64,000 bases of DNA, from NCBI GenBank assembly GCA_013398275.1, contig VZSE01012466.1, positions 310,001-374,000 of the forward strand, read 5' to 3'. The notes beneath the pieces are model-generated. The model was not told the origin of the DNA. It ran no database searches and was given only the letters and a program-made list of their open reading frames with translations. This document shows positions 25,801-40,800 of the stretch, piece after piece. Both the position numbers and the translations under genes were made by a program. Position 1 is the stretch's first letter, and the number at the start of each line of letters is the position of its first letter. The stretch comes from Promerops cafer. Taxonomy: Eukaryota; Chordata; Aves; Passeriformes; Nectariniidae.

Positions 25801-28800
25801 TATGGTTTTGTTTTAGGAATTTCTAAGTACAGTGAGCTGACTTTATTTCCTGATTAGGCAGTATTGAGATACTGTGGGTAATGTGTGTATCTTTGTCTTT
25901 CTCAGTTATGTACCTTTCACTAGTTATGTAAACTAGTGTTGCATAATACAGGCACCACAAAGAAGCTCTGCAGTAGAGTGAAGGAGCAATACTGCTGTTC
26001 ATTTTACCTTCATGTAGCAGTTTATACAAACATACTACAAAAGAATATTCAGCCATACAGAGGAACTCCAGTCTCAGTTGGGGTGACAATCCATAGCTGA
26101 CTAAAGCCAGGATCTGGGACAGTTGCTTTTACCTGCATGACGTAGGGGTTTTTGTGCTATACAGGCATCTTATTTGCAGCCTTTCTCCAAACATATGCTC
26201 AGTTCTTCTATGAAAAGAAAACAAGGCTGCTGTTTAAACTCTTCCAGATGGCAGAGAAAGGGGAAAGGAACTGAGCAAGAATTTACTGTCACCACTTGAG
26301 AAAGTGTAATGCAGACTATAATGCCTTACGGTTTTGGGAAGCCCATCGAAGGCATAAACGTTTTTAAACAAACAGTATTTAACCTTTTTTCTTCTAAATT
26401 GATATTTAACTTAAGCTGTTCAGATCCCTCTTTCTAGCTACAGCCAGTATTCCTGACTGTTTTTCTCCCTTAGGTACCAGTTTTAGCTGAGATTTTTGTT
26501 TAATTTTGTAACAGTGATCTACAACAGGACAAAGAAATGAATGAAGAATACCAGTGTCCAGAATTGTTTGAGTAGCTGAAGCAAGGAAAGGGGATTTTCC
26601 CTCCAAATTCCTCTTCCCTCCACCCTGTTTTGAATTCACTGTTTTCTAGCCTTTTGGGATGTTTTATAGGATTGAGAGAGTGGTTTGGAATTCACAGTAG
26701 CAGGGGAAACTGTAGAGCTATTTAAGAAGATTCTTACTCTCACGGCAGCATCACTGCTGCTGCAGCTGTGCTGAAGCCAGGCCATGCTATAAACTGGACT
26801 GCTGAAAGAATACTCCTTATCTGTGAGGGAGATGAGAACTTCCCTGAAAGGAATGCTTTCATTTTTTTAATAGCCACAGGTCATCCACTGATCTGGTCTA
26901 CAGTGTAGCTCCAGTTACAATAGGGAGCTTCCAGTGACAGCTTAGGAGGTCTGATGAAGACATAAGAGCAAACTGTGAGGGGAAGCAGGTTCTCTTGTTT
27001 CCAGAGAAATGTATCAAGCTGAAAAAAAGGTCACAGTTAAATACAGGACACTTGTTTCAATGCTCTGATTTCTTTCCTCTGAGCCTTTTGGCACAGAGCA
27101 CTAATTTTTGTGCCATATTAATTACCATTCAATAAACTGAATTCATTGAATTATGAATAAAATGAAAATGTTATTGGTTATACTTTTTTTTTCCATTCAC
27201 TGAGTTTAATGATCTTATACTTTGGCCTCTACAGAAAGAATAAATTCATTCATTTAATATTCATATTTGCATATTTTGAATGCAACTGCTGTTTGATTTG
27301 TCCTGTGATTTGGATCCATTCTGATGACTTAATTTCACTCATATTGCAAATTGTATTTGATTGACATGAGTTATGACTGAATAGTTACTATGCCTGTACT
27401 GAGAACTTAGTGTGAATTCCCCTTGGGATCAAGTTATATGTATACTTTTCATTAAGTGTTTCACCTACAGTAGGTTTGGGATGAAATCTATTTTAATATC
27501 TGTCAATACATACAATTTTAGAATCCTTTATTTTATTTGATATGCAGATCTGCAGGCCAAAATTTTTCTTCTTGTTAGACTCACTTTCCTAGTTGTTCTG
27601 TGTTGTACAACTGTATGAAAAGTAATTTCAGTATAGTAACCCAAATTTTATGTTTGAACAGGAAAATAACACCAGCAGTTTTGTTTTGGTCGAATCTGCC
27701 TTCACAAATCTTCAAAACCTTGCTATTGCTGTAGCATATCAGACTCCTGTTTTATTAGAAGGACCAATAGGATGTGGCAAAACTTCTTTAATTGAATATT
27801 TAGCGGCTGTTACAGGAAGAGCAAAACCTCCTCATATTTTGAAAGTTCAGCTTGGAGATCAAACTGATAGTAAGGTAACTGATGGATTTGTTTTATGTTT
27901 GGATCATGAGACATAACTTTTACTTAAAGCATGGACCTAATTTTCTAATAATATAATGTTTTGACTCAAGGACCCTACAGCGCCCAACTCTTTAGTACTG
28001 GTCTTAATATTGATGAGAATGAATAAATAAACAAGAAAAATAACTGTTATTTTCCAGTAGGTTTTAAATTCTTTGCATAGTTGTGCTGAACCTGTATCAT
28101 TCAAATTATGTTTTATCAGGGTTTTTCTATGTGGAAGAGCACTATCAATTTTTTTTTTTAATTAAAAAATTTTATTTGTATTGGAAAAAGCAGGATTCTG
28201 GTGCCAAAGGTTGTATGAACATTTTTATTTCAGTTTAAGTGAGCTAATGTCAGTTTTATCTGATGCCTTTTTTGTGATAAAGGTGAGATAAAGTAAGATA
28301 CTGGGATGTTGAGGTGACTTGCAGTTACATAATAATGATTAAGCTCTATCTGTAGGTAATTTTATGTACTTCTTGTTTTGCATATAGAATTTTGGAGCTT
28401 GAGTTATGTTGTTTGGCACAATTTATTTTTAGTTTTTGAAGGTAGTTGTTATGTACCAGAAGTTATCAGAAGGTTTCTATTAGCATGCATAAGCACCTTC
28501 TTTGCTTGCATGGAGCACCTGCTTTCACCATCTCACAACTGTATCTTCTCATATACAAGACTAAGGCCATTTAAGAAAAAGTGGTGAAGTTCAAGGTATA
28601 AAATATGTAGCAGTAAAATCACAAACTCAATTTTTAAAGCAATGCTTAAATGTTGAAGCTAAAATTTGAGAGAAAAGCAAAGCTTTGACTAGATTTTACC
28701 TTTGAATAACTCACTTTATAGTTCTGTTTGTAGCTTAGTCACAGACTTTTCAAGAACATAAACTAAAGTTTGGTGTAACCCTAGTCACAGACTTTTCAAG

Positions 28801-31800
28801 AACATAAACTAAAGTTTGGTGTGACCCTAGACAGTTTTCTGTGTTGCTTTAGATTGCTTGTAAATTAGGGTGGCACAGCTCATGAATTCACTTCCAATTA
28901 CCTCGTTTGTTTTAATTCCGAAGTTTCAGTTAAATTGCCGCTGGAGGCAGGAAACTTTTCTTCTTAATTAAAAAAAGTGCAGTGGTGGGCACAGATTGCC
29001 AGACAGATTGTTCAGTGAGGTGCAGGCTAAGTGTCACTTCTGTCCCAGCTCTGGGGAGGCGATGCCCAGCTCTCTGATGCGCCGAGTGTTTCTGTCACAG
29101 ACGCTGCTGGGGATGTACCGATGCACTGATGTACCGGGGGAGTTTGTGTGGCAGCCTGGCACCTTGACACAAGCTGTTACCAAAGGTCACTGGATACTTC
29201 TGGAGGACATCGATTATGCTCCTCTGGATGTGGTATGTAGCTTTATGTTTGCTTTAGGGTACTGGTCTTAGTGCCCATGATGGCAGTTTTGGGAGTCTAA
29301 TCACCAGGGTTCCGTAGCAGCACTGAAAATGCTGCTGCTTCGGAAGGGGTTAGAAAGAATTCACCTGTCTTTGTTCATGTCTGCACACCTCATTAGTTTT
29401 TGTCTTTGTTGCAGAGTAGTTGTGACCCTGACACTGGTGCCAGATTTCACTCTGAAAACTGGAATTGACATTGATAATGTGTCTGATAATGTGTCTATTT
29501 AATAATGTTTTAGTGTTTGAAACCAAATGTGGCCCTAAACACCACAGAATATTGTCTATATATGAGGCTGGTGCTGTTAATAAGATTTTTTTTTTGTGTG
29601 TTTCGTTGTGTGTGGCTTTTTTTCCCTTCCACATATATTTTCTTACACATTTCTTACGTATTAAAAATGTGCTGTTGCACTAAGCATTTTAAGTTTTTCC
29701 AGATTTTCTGGTTTTTTGGCTCCAGAACAACTAGTTAGTCAGTCATCCTTACCACTTGAAGTAATGGCTACAGAAGTCATTTGCAAGAATGATGTGATAG
29801 AGATGCTTTGCTGATTGTTTCCAGACATTCTGCTGATTGTTTCCTTTCATATCTGTTCCATAAAGCATCCTTTGTGTGACTGAATAACCTGTCTGTTTAT
29901 TAGGTTCTAGGCTTTCTGATACAGAAATAGAAAATTTATAAGAAAGCAAATGAATACAGCTTGTATGTACAGACAGTTCACTGCTAGGGGGGTCATGCAC
30001 TTATTTGCTTCTGTGGACTCAACTCACTGCACTCATGATGAGCATACCCTGAGTAGTATCCTGCATTCATCAAATCCCTTTCTTCAGGTCCTCCCTGCAG
30101 GCATCCTGTCTGCTTTCTCCGTATCAGAGGATCTCTGTGTGCCTCCCTCCGTGCTGAAGGGTTGGTGTGGTCATACCTCCCTTCTTTCTTTCCACCACCA
30201 TTACTGTCCTTCCCCAGGGAAGGGTAGGTTCTTTAAATAGATACCAAACTCTCCTGGGGTAGCAGTGTGTGCGCTGAAAAAGGTTGATGTTTGAGAATGA
30301 CATCTTTGAGACACAGGTCATCTTTGTTTAGGCAGATAAACTGATAAAACAGATAAAATAAAGAGATAAAATAGATAAAACAGACAGAAACAGATAAAAT
30401 AAAGCTTCTTATCTGAATGTGTCTAATAAGTAATTTGATAATTTTAAAATAAGTATTTTTGGTTTGGACTTGCAGTGTAAAGGCTGTCATTTCCATTCTC
30501 TTATCATTAAATTTGAATACGGGAGAAAAAAATATAAGTAAACATTACACCTTTGACTTCCACTGCTGATTAAAATTGCTGGGAACTCTGCAATTCCTGT
30601 TAGCATCACTTGGAAGTGTATCTCTGGGAATAGCAGTTGCTGGCAACGTAATGGTGCTCAGTGGCATTGCTCCAGCATCTCAAGTGTGAAATAAGTGTGG
30701 ATGGTTGTGCTGTCTTTTGGTGTCACCAGAAAAAATGTTTCATCGTTTTTTTTTTTTCTCTCCAGATCTCTGTGCTGATTCCTCTTTTGGAGAAAAGAGA
30801 GTTACTGATTCCTGGTCGTGGTGACTGTTTAAAAGTAGCACCAGGATTCCAATTTTTTGCAACCAGGAGGTAGGTTTGTAAACTTACATGAGATTGAGAA
30901 CATGGGTATCCTATTTTTAAGTCCAAGGTACTTTTTAGTCCAAGGTACTTGTGTAGGAGTATTGTAGCAATTTCCAATTAACAAGCAATATAAGTCATAG
31001 AAACTGTTAAATTTTTTTTTTTTTCACTTGAAAATAGCCTTGGGGTGAATCCCAATCTTTGTACAGAAAAATCACTTCAACAAGGCTGAAGGAATGAACC
31101 TTGCTGGGGGGAACCCTACAAAACCAACCCATCACCAAGATAAAATACCACTCTTAAGAATGTGTGAAAAAGGTTTATTATTGATAGTTATGAAAGTCTT
31201 ATGTCAATATAGGTGTTTGTAATGTTTCTAACCAGAAAAAGATACAATATACTCTGCCCGATTGTTTACTGTAGTAGTGGCTCCTGCCTGGGATATCAAA
31301 ATTACTTTTTGTATAGGAAGACATAATATTGTATCAAGGTTAAAGGTTAGGAGGTCTATATGGGGAATGGCAGTTACATGGTTTTCAAATGTTTTGTAGT
31401 TTCTGTCAAAGCCTTTAACAAATTTTCCTGCTTTTGTCTTACTTCTATAAATTTTTTATTCTGCTCTGTTTTTTTCTGGAATTGAGTCTTTTGTATTCAA
31501 CTCCTTTGGTTGCCTCATTTCCTAGGAACTTTTATTTCTGTATGCATGGTTGTCATGGTTTAACCTCAGTCAGCAACTAAACACCACACAGGCACTGGCT
31601 CACTCCCCTGCAGCAGGATGGGGGAGAGAGTTGGAAGAGTAAAAGTGGGAAAAATCACTGGTTGAGACAGAGTTTAGGTAAAGCAAAAGCTTTCCACACA
31701 AACAAGGAGACAAACCCTATCACTCCGAGCATCCCCACCCTTCCTTCTTCTTCCCACAGCTTTATATGCTTGGCAGGACCCCATCTGATATGGAACATCC

Positions 31801-34800
31801 TTGTGGTCAGTTGGGATCAGCTCTCCCTGGCCATGTCCCTTCCCAACTCCCTGTGTACCCTCACCCTCCTCTGCTGGGGTGGTGCTGGTGCTTTTCTGAG
31901 AAGCAGGAAAGGCCTTGCCCCTCTGGAAGCCCTGCTCGGGGGTAACTAAGACATCCCTGTATTATCAGCACTGTTTTGGTCACAAATGCAAAACACAGCC
32001 TCACACCAGCTGCTGTGAAGAAATTTTAACTCTATCCCAGCCAAAACCAGCACATCAGTGAACAGTTTGTATAGCAGCAAATTATGATTTTCATTAGGCT
32101 CGTTAGAGTAGATTCTATAAATCTGTTGCAGTTTACAGCTGGGAAATAGTATTTAACAATTGAAACCAAAAACAATGCAACAAAGAAGAAAAAATTTAAC
32201 AAAAACCGACCAGAAAACAAAAGCCAAACCACAACCCCAAATCTAATTCTTTGCATGTGCAAGGCTACTTCTACAGTGGGTAAAAACACATGGCTGAACA
32301 ATTATTTCTGTAGTAAAAGAACAAAGGGAATGAAATGTATGATGGAAGGAGCTGAGTCTGGAGGATGAGGAAGAATAATTGTGAAACACTGTGGAGGGGA
32401 CAGGGCTGATGCTTTTCCTGCTTCTCTGTGATAAGATCACAGATCCTTTAAGGTGTTTCACAGACCACTTCTGTCAGGTTTGTCCCTTTACAAGGGATTC
32501 TATATGTTGCTTCTGATAGAAAAACTGACAGTAAGTTAAGTCTTTCTGAAAGTATCTCTATGGAGATTTAGCCTAATAGGAAAAAAACCACTGTGATAGC
32601 AAGTAATTTGGAAAGCATGGATAGGCAAGGTGGGGTACATGACAGTACAGTGACAAAGTGTCATTTATGCCTGTTGCATTATGCTGTAGCAGCTCTATGT
32701 AATGCATTCTTTGATGCACAGAAATGCACTGAAAATGCACTGAATTCTTCAGCCACACTCAACATGCTGTGTTTCTTCACTGTTGTTTTGATTTAGGATA
32801 TTCAGCTGTGGTGGAGGTTGGTACAGGCAGCAAAGCAGCCATGCTGCTCTTCTGGACAAATACTGGACCAAAATACATCTGGATAACATGAGCAAAGGAG
32901 AACTCAAGGAGGTATGGGGGTGTGTTGCTCCACTGTGGCATGTGAATAATTGTTTCAACTTAGGGTAATAAATATTTTTCAGCAGTTAATTGAATCCTTG
33001 TTTTATCTTCAAGTTCTACAATAGAGCCTTATATTTTCAGCTTTGTGCTGCCAATTTTGAAGTAAACAGGCAGTTTGTCAGGAAAATTCGAAGTGGATTG
33101 AACAAAGATTCCTGGAACTTGCCTTGACAGACACAATTGTGCTTTGTGTGGGTCTAAGAATCAAGTTACTTTGCTACTTATTAGCCCACAGAGACTTGAA
33201 AGCAGGCAGAGATACCAAAAAAGAAAATGAACTTTACTCTGAGTTCTAAACTTTGAGTTGAAAAATAGTTGCTCAGTTATCAGGTAAAAATAACTGCTTC
33301 TATTAACATCTTTCTTTTGTTAGCATCTCTAGGAAGCGTTTGCTTTGTGTAGTTTGTCAGAAGATGAAAGCAGCCCAGGGCTCATGTGTGAAAATAGAAT
33401 TCCCTGGAGATTCTCCTTGTGATACAGAGCTCAAAACAGGATGTGATTCTAAAAGTCCCTTGGATGAGGGAAAAGGTAGTGAATAGTATCTAGCAGAAGA
33501 GTTGAGGAGAAAGTTCTGAATTTTCTAGAATGGGTAGTTTTTTCAGTGGAATTCATTCACTCCTTTGGACTTGTTCAGCAGCCAGTACAATTATAGGTGG
33601 CCTTAAATATCTGTGTGGTATTTTTCATTTCTTGTAATTTGTCAGCTAATTGTTAGGAATGGGGCAAGAACAACTATCAAAACCTTATCAAAAAACAAAA
33701 CTTAAGTGCTGGCTGTGTTGCTTACCACTAGGTTCTTTTTATTCTTTTTCTGCAACTTTATAGTTTAAGTCACAAAAATGTATAAGTTAAGCACTGAGAT
33801 TCCCCAGTAGTAATAGAAGAGACAGTGTTAGAGAACACCCACCTGCTTGCCTTGAAAACAGACTCATGTTCTTCTTGTTAATCTTAAAAGTCAGTCTGGC
33901 AGGGTAGCACCAGTTTTCCTGGCCTGTGTCTGTGAAAAGTAATTTTGGGAAGCAATATTTTGGTTGGCAAGCTTTAGTGGAGAGAACTGAGCTGAAAGGA
34001 AATTACAAAAGAAAAATTATCCCCTTAATGTGCCTTTGTCAGCACAGTGAATAGACAATTTGAATGCTCAAATGAATGTAGTCATAAAAAGAAGGGTGGG
34101 AGGTAAGGACTTCTCTTATCAGTTGTAAAGTTGTATGGTCATGGTTTGGGTTCAGATATTGAATGTGCTTTTTGTTCTTCCTGATGGTATTTGTGCAAAT
34201 GTATTAAATGAATTGGAGTAGAGTTGAGTTGGCAAGATTAATTTTTGGCATCAAAACCAGAATCATAGTAGTCATAATTTCTATTTTCTTCGGATAAGAG
34301 ATTGCAAGAGAGCAGTTTTATGTAGCTTGCTAGCTAAAATATATATTGAAGTGTCTTCCAGTAAAAACTGGGGTGCTGTTGGTTTCTTTCAAATGTGGAT
34401 GGGTTTTTTGTTTCGTTGTTTTGTTTCATTTTTTTTCTTTTTTGTTTCTGGTGTCAGGTCCTCCAAAGAAGATACCCCAACCTTACTCTTGTGACAGATC
34501 ACTTGCTGGACATTTTCGTTGACCTTGCAGGAGACAAGTATCAGGCACCAGAAAACAGTGCTGCTGGCTCCAGTCACATGCCAGAAGCAGCATCAGAGTC
34601 AAGATCAGAACATAAGAAACCAAATCTGGAAGGACGAGAACTATCCCTAAGGTTGTCTTTTCTTATATGTTTATTGGAAGTCAGTAGCTACAGAGATAGA
34701 AGGGTTTATTTTCATGATTTTTCTTCATTTTTTAGAAATAATGATGAAAGCTTGAATAATTAAACATGAACTTGGTAAAAACTGGAAAATAAATTTTTTG

Positions 34801-37800
34801 TTTTAAAATAATGATTAATTTATAATTTAAAGAAACTCATTCTGGATTTTTTAAACTTCCTATTTGCTATACTTACTTTTTGGGAGGAGTGGGGGAACGT
34901 GTGGGTTTTGTCATGAGCAGTGCTTTGTTGGCATCAGGTCATATGAATTCATTCTTAATTATTGTTAACAGAAGTTACCAGTACTACTTAAGAACTGGAA
35001 GGTGCTGTATAACGTTCTCTCAGTAGCTAGAAGATAATGTTTTCAGTAACTGAGTATATTATATAGATTATTTCATGCTGAATACTCTCAGCATTATAAC
35101 TTAAGGCGACTGAAAATAACTGTATCTGTAGTGTACTGTAAATTTCAGAAATTCTGTGATGAAATGTAGTTTGATGCTGAACTATTTCTTCCTCTCCTAC
35201 CAAATGTCAGTTCTACTCATCTGGAATTTCTGTAACCAGTAGTGCTTAGTGAATTAGTTAGTAAATGGTAGGTGTGGGCTGTACCTGATATTTTTGTGGA
35301 GCATAAGAATGTCAGTTTTTTCTAGAACAAAGTTTCCTTTTCTTGCCTTTTGGAAGATCTTGTTGGTAAGGGATCTGTATCTTGAAAAAATGGGTGGTTT
35401 ATACCTTTCTAAATTTTTTAATACCCTTTGAGTTTTACAGTTACCTTATGATTTAATGGGAGTATGTATTATCTGTTCATAAGCAATGTTGGTCTTTGTG
35501 TTCAGCTGCTCCTCAGAATTATTGTCCTCTTTGTGTCTTCCCATGTACAACTGGCACAACAACTACACGTGCAAGTGCCACAAGACGATGTCCTGACCTA
35601 AGCTGAACATGAAAGAAGGTGCTGTGTATTTTGGCATGTTTGTACCAAATCTTTTTGGTTTTTCTTTTTAGAGACCTCCTGAATTGGTGCAGCAGGATTG
35701 CTTACAACTTTGACAGTAATTCTTCAACCACAGCAGTGAATATTTTTCAGGAGGTGCGGTAAGACTTGATCCAGAAATTGATCCAATTGATCCCAAATTC
35801 TAGCGTTGTCTCACAAAATGCTCTTTTTGGGAATGTGAGATGGGAATTTGTTTGGTTTTCTTTAAAGCAATTGGACTGTAGTTGCAATGTTTGTGCTCTC
35901 TCTGATGAGAAGCTTTTGTTGCTACTAGGGAAGTTGTTTGCAGTAAGGTGCTAAAAGAATTTACTGCTGTCGTACAAACTGCATGGTGCAAAATAATTGT
36001 AACTGATACAAGCTGGGATTGCATGTGGCTGAGACCTTTCTTTTTCTTGTAATATGGGGCTACTTTTCTACTTCTATTCATCAGTTTACAGTATATGTTG
36101 GGAACTTTTTGGGTGTGCATCTGTCAGAGATGTGTGATCTTACAATGTTACTTCCTCTTCTCCATTTTGGTCTATTCGTCTAAAAATAGCTTTTGTGACT
36201 GGGCATTGAAAAGTTTTTATTTTTGGTATAAACCCACTACATTACAGAGTTTAGAAGTTCTTATTGTATCTTTTTGAACTCTGTTGTTTGATGTAATCAG
36301 AGGACAGTGAAATAGTTTTATTTACAATGGTTGGATTGGATTTGGGATAATTTAGATTAAGATGGTGCTTGTCAGATAAAATCATACAAAACTAGTTTTC
36401 AATAAGTTGGTTTTTCCCTTGACAGGCATTGGACTGTTTCACAGCCATGTTGTCCAACCAAGGGAGCAGACAGAAAATGGCAAAAGTTATTGGAAGTTAC
36501 CTAAACATTTCCAAAAAAAAGGTATGTTGAGTTACAATTAACATGATCTTTATTGGTAGTATTCTATAGCTTGCAATTTTTCTATGATTAATTGAAATAT
36601 GTTATGCTATTTTTTATTTAAAATTATGCCCACCTCTCTGTCCCAAACAGTTTTTTTTGCTTTCTGTTCCTCCCAGGATCTGTTTTTCTCCTATTTTATA
36701 TTCAGCTACATTTCTTTTTTCTCTGAAAGTTCCAGGGAACCTGTTTTAGAGCAAATGGCCTCATGATGCAAAAGAAGGATTTCACAGCTGGAACAGCACA
36801 GCTGCCTAAGCACATGATACCACTAGATGCACAGGGTAGCAAAGAGTGTATTTTTTCTTAGGTGGTTTACAGTGAGTGTTAATCACTTAAATGGAGAGAT
36901 CAGAGAAAAAGATGATCTTTACTGCTACTTGTTCTGTACTCACTGATTACAAAATCAGCTGCCTCTCTGGAGCTCTATAAATGACAGAATTAAACTAAAC
37001 AATTTCTTTGTCAACTGTTTCTGACTGTAGAAGTCTGCAAAGCAGATTGCCTCTATTGTTACTTTAAGTTGACAGATGGATCCCTGAAACTTCTGCGGGT
37101 TTTTCTCTTTGCTCTTCTTTGCATTATTACAGGAATGTATTATTCCCTGCAAGTGGCAAAATATCCTTGTTTACACAAAGGGTTTTTTTTCAAGGGAGAT
37201 TGTTTGTTTATTGTTAAAATAACTGTTGAAGTTTGTATAGTTGAACTACCACAGAAGTAGGTGAAGCAGAAATACAGTGGCAAAGACTATTACCAAGTTA
37301 TTAAGTTTGAAAGTTGTTTGTACAGATAAAAACACTTCTGAAGTCCTTCACTGTTTTAGGTAATGATTATGTAAAACCTACAAAATACAGAATTTTACCA
37401 ATAAAAATTAACTTGCTGCAAAGTAATACTGGTAGCATGGTGTGGGTGTTCTTACTGTGATGTAAGCAACATTAATATTGGAAATGCTGATGGTTTTTTC
37501 ACAGGTGGAGTTCTTCTGTGAACTCTATAAACCGGAAATTTCAATACGGGAACAAGAAGTCTCTGTTGGAAGAGTGAATCTTGTAAAGAAGCAGAACCAG
37601 GCTCTCACTGTACAAAGGTAGAATATCCTGTAGTTTCCATGTGAATTGAAATATTTTGTGGTGAAATAGAATAGACTGCAGGTCACAGGGTTAAGGAAAA
37701 TGCAAATTGGGTATTCTCACTCTAATGAAAGGAATGTGAGAGCTCTCTCCCTTGCAACCTAAGTTCTACCTTGTGTATTTTTAACAATGTCTGGATCATG

Positions 37801-40800
37801 CTTCTGGCAGCCAGAGCATGGAGATTTTCAGCTTCTTTGAACTAGTGTCTTCAAAGCAGTGTGGATCCACAGCTGTTATAAAAAGATTTCAATGGATCTA
37901 CCTTGGTAGAAGGAGATTTTTGTATGTCTTGCTACCTTCTATGGCCAGGAAGTTATTTGGAAACCGTGAATTTTTAGGTTATATCTTGACAAAAATGAGT
38001 ATCTTAGAAGGATACCTTAGAACTATTTCTTTTCAGACCTATACTAAAAAAAGTCCTAAATCAAACCACTCCACTAAAAAAAAGAATAAGGGTAAAATTG
38101 ACATGATAAATCTTAGTTTTGAGTAACTTGCTTTGTTTTTCCAGGGCAAAACACACCTTTGCTGCCACACGGCCATCTGCAGTACTGATTGAACAGCTTG
38201 CAGTGTGTATTGTCAAAGGAGAGCCTGTGCTTTTGGTTGGTGAAACAGGAACTGGCAAAACCTCAACAGTTCAGTACCTAGCTCATATTACAGGTAAATA
38301 ATGTGTGAAAATTGTAACTTACATGAAGATAATTTGAAAAACAACAAATGAACAAACCCACAAGTTGATGGTGCTTTTTATCTCTGTTTCAAGGACATCG
38401 TTTGAGGGTTGTCAACATGAACCAACAAAGTGACACAGCAGATCTCTTAGGGGGGTGAGTCACTGACCACTCTTTTGTCTGTTCTGCAGAACACATGGGC
38501 AGTATCTGTTTTGTAGTAGGATAATTGTCTTAATAAACATTTGCATGAAGAAACCTTCTTGTCCTTGCTGAAGAGCACAGCAGTTTCACTGAATTCTGTG
38601 CAGAGCTGTGTGTGATGAAGTAATTCAAAAACACAGTCCAATGTCTTTAAAAATGGCTAAGCTGTTCAGTATAAATCTGATGTAATATTCACTGGACAGA
38701 TGGTTTGGTAGTATTAAAAATATTTTTCTTATCAGGGTGTTCCTGTCTTTACAAAATCGCCTCGTGAGGTGCATTGAAATATGTGCAATTCTATTTAGTT
38801 CTATTTAGTTAGTTGAGTAAAAAACTTCAGAAACAAGGGTTCATCATACAGCTTATTGTTGTTTTAAGTAATTGGTTTTGGATTTGTTTTCTTTTTTAAG
38901 TTCACAGATTACTTTGTCTCTCATAAGTAGTTACTCTTTTGCTTCTCTTCAGTTACAAGCCTGTGGATAACAAGCTGATCTGGCTCCCTCTGCGAGAGTC
39001 TTTTGAAGAACTCTTCTCTCAGACATTCTCTAGGAAGAAAAATCAAACATTCTTGGGACACATTCAGACTTGCTACAGACAGAAACGTTGGCATGATCTG
39101 CTAAAACTAATGCAGCATATTCATAAATCTGCTATTAATAAAGAAGTAAAAGAAAATGCATCTGGTAAGACTTCAGATGGATCAAACACACATTAGTGCT
39201 AAACCACTGCAGAGGGTAGATAAATACTGGTGCCTTTTGTTCTTTTAATTTGGGTTTGTTTGAGGTTTAGGTTTTTTTTTCTTCCCCCTATAGTACATCT
39301 TTTTTTTCTGTTTTTTTGAAATGCAACGTCAACATTGCAACAAGACATTTGGAACCCTGTTAGAACAGTGGTTGGATTTTGTTTTGTTTTGTTTTTTCCT
39401 TTTTCTATCTCATCTCTGCTGTTAGCTGTGTCTAAGAGTGTGGAGATTCTGCCCTGTGCTATCCTTGACATCTGGTCTCCACTCAGCACTTGTTTGCTGT
39501 GCTGGTGAGCAGTCCTGATTGTTTGTGTGTCAATCTTCTATGTGAATGCATTCATACTTTCAGCCCTGGAACCTGCTTATGTCTCACAAACATGTCCTTT
39601 CTAAAAAACAAAGCAAAACAACAATAACAAAACCAAAGTAATAACTGTTTTAAGGTAGGAATTATTTTTAAGAGCTTGCTTTTGCCTTGGTTCCTCTGTC
39701 AGTGTTGCTGACTTGCCTAGTGCTTTATTTTGTTCCAGTGTGGCTTTTTCTCCAGATAAGTTTTTCTTGTTTTATACTTGGCAACCCATTTTGGGGTTGA
39801 GGTGATGTTGATACTTTGCCTTGAATGGAGTTGTTTCTGGTTCTAGACCAGCAGAACAAGTGAAGTTGTAGCTTTCATTCAGTTTGGGCTAAATAAAATC
39901 AGTTATGAACTTTATCTCCATTCTTCTTTTAACTGGTTCTTCTGAATATGCAGATACTAAAATAAATGCCCACAAGTGGAAAAAAAAAAAAAAAAAAAAA
40001 AAGAGTTTAAAGAGTTCTTGTACTTACTGCAAGAATTGACAATCCTAAAATAAAGACAAGATGAAATCTGTAACTTGCAAAGTTTCTTAAGGAATTTTGA
40101 TGCTCTATGTAGCTCAGGTAGCAATTTTAACAAATAACTGAAATCAGTGCTATAGTAAATATTTTAACTGATAAGCAATAGTGTATTAATTATTGATACT
40201 GAAATGTTCATTGTTAATGTGTTCTGTCACAAGGATTATAAATTTGGATTTCTTTTTTTGACATGTCTCTTTCTGTCTCTGGAAATTAGAGAGTGGTAAC
40301 AGTCATGCTGGAAGAAAGTGCAGTATAAGTATTTGTTCCCCATCTGGGAATGAATAGCAAATTATCTGAGCACTAATGACATATGGGTACAGTTAAATTT
40401 AAAAAATTAAAAACCACACATGCCCAAAACCAAAACAAGATGATTACATTTTTTTTTTTTATTTGTGGTGTGTCATCTGCAGGATTTAAATATTTTTGTT
40501 GCTCAAGCTTACTTTTGTACCTCTCTGCTTTAAACAATTTGATTAAAATACTGTTGTCGAACATTTTTTTGTGCTATTGTTCTGATGGTACAAACTTAAA
40601 TTTGTTTTGCTTGCAGGCTTACCACTGAAGGAAAAGTGGGAGGCATTTGGTCTTAAACTGAATCATGCTCATCAACAGATGAAAATGACAGAAAATGCTC
40701 TTCTCTTTGCATTTGTTGAGGTATTTAGATATTTGCATTTTGATGCTAGGAGGAATAAGTAGAAGTATTTAAAAGACTTTGCAATCAGTATTATATAAGT

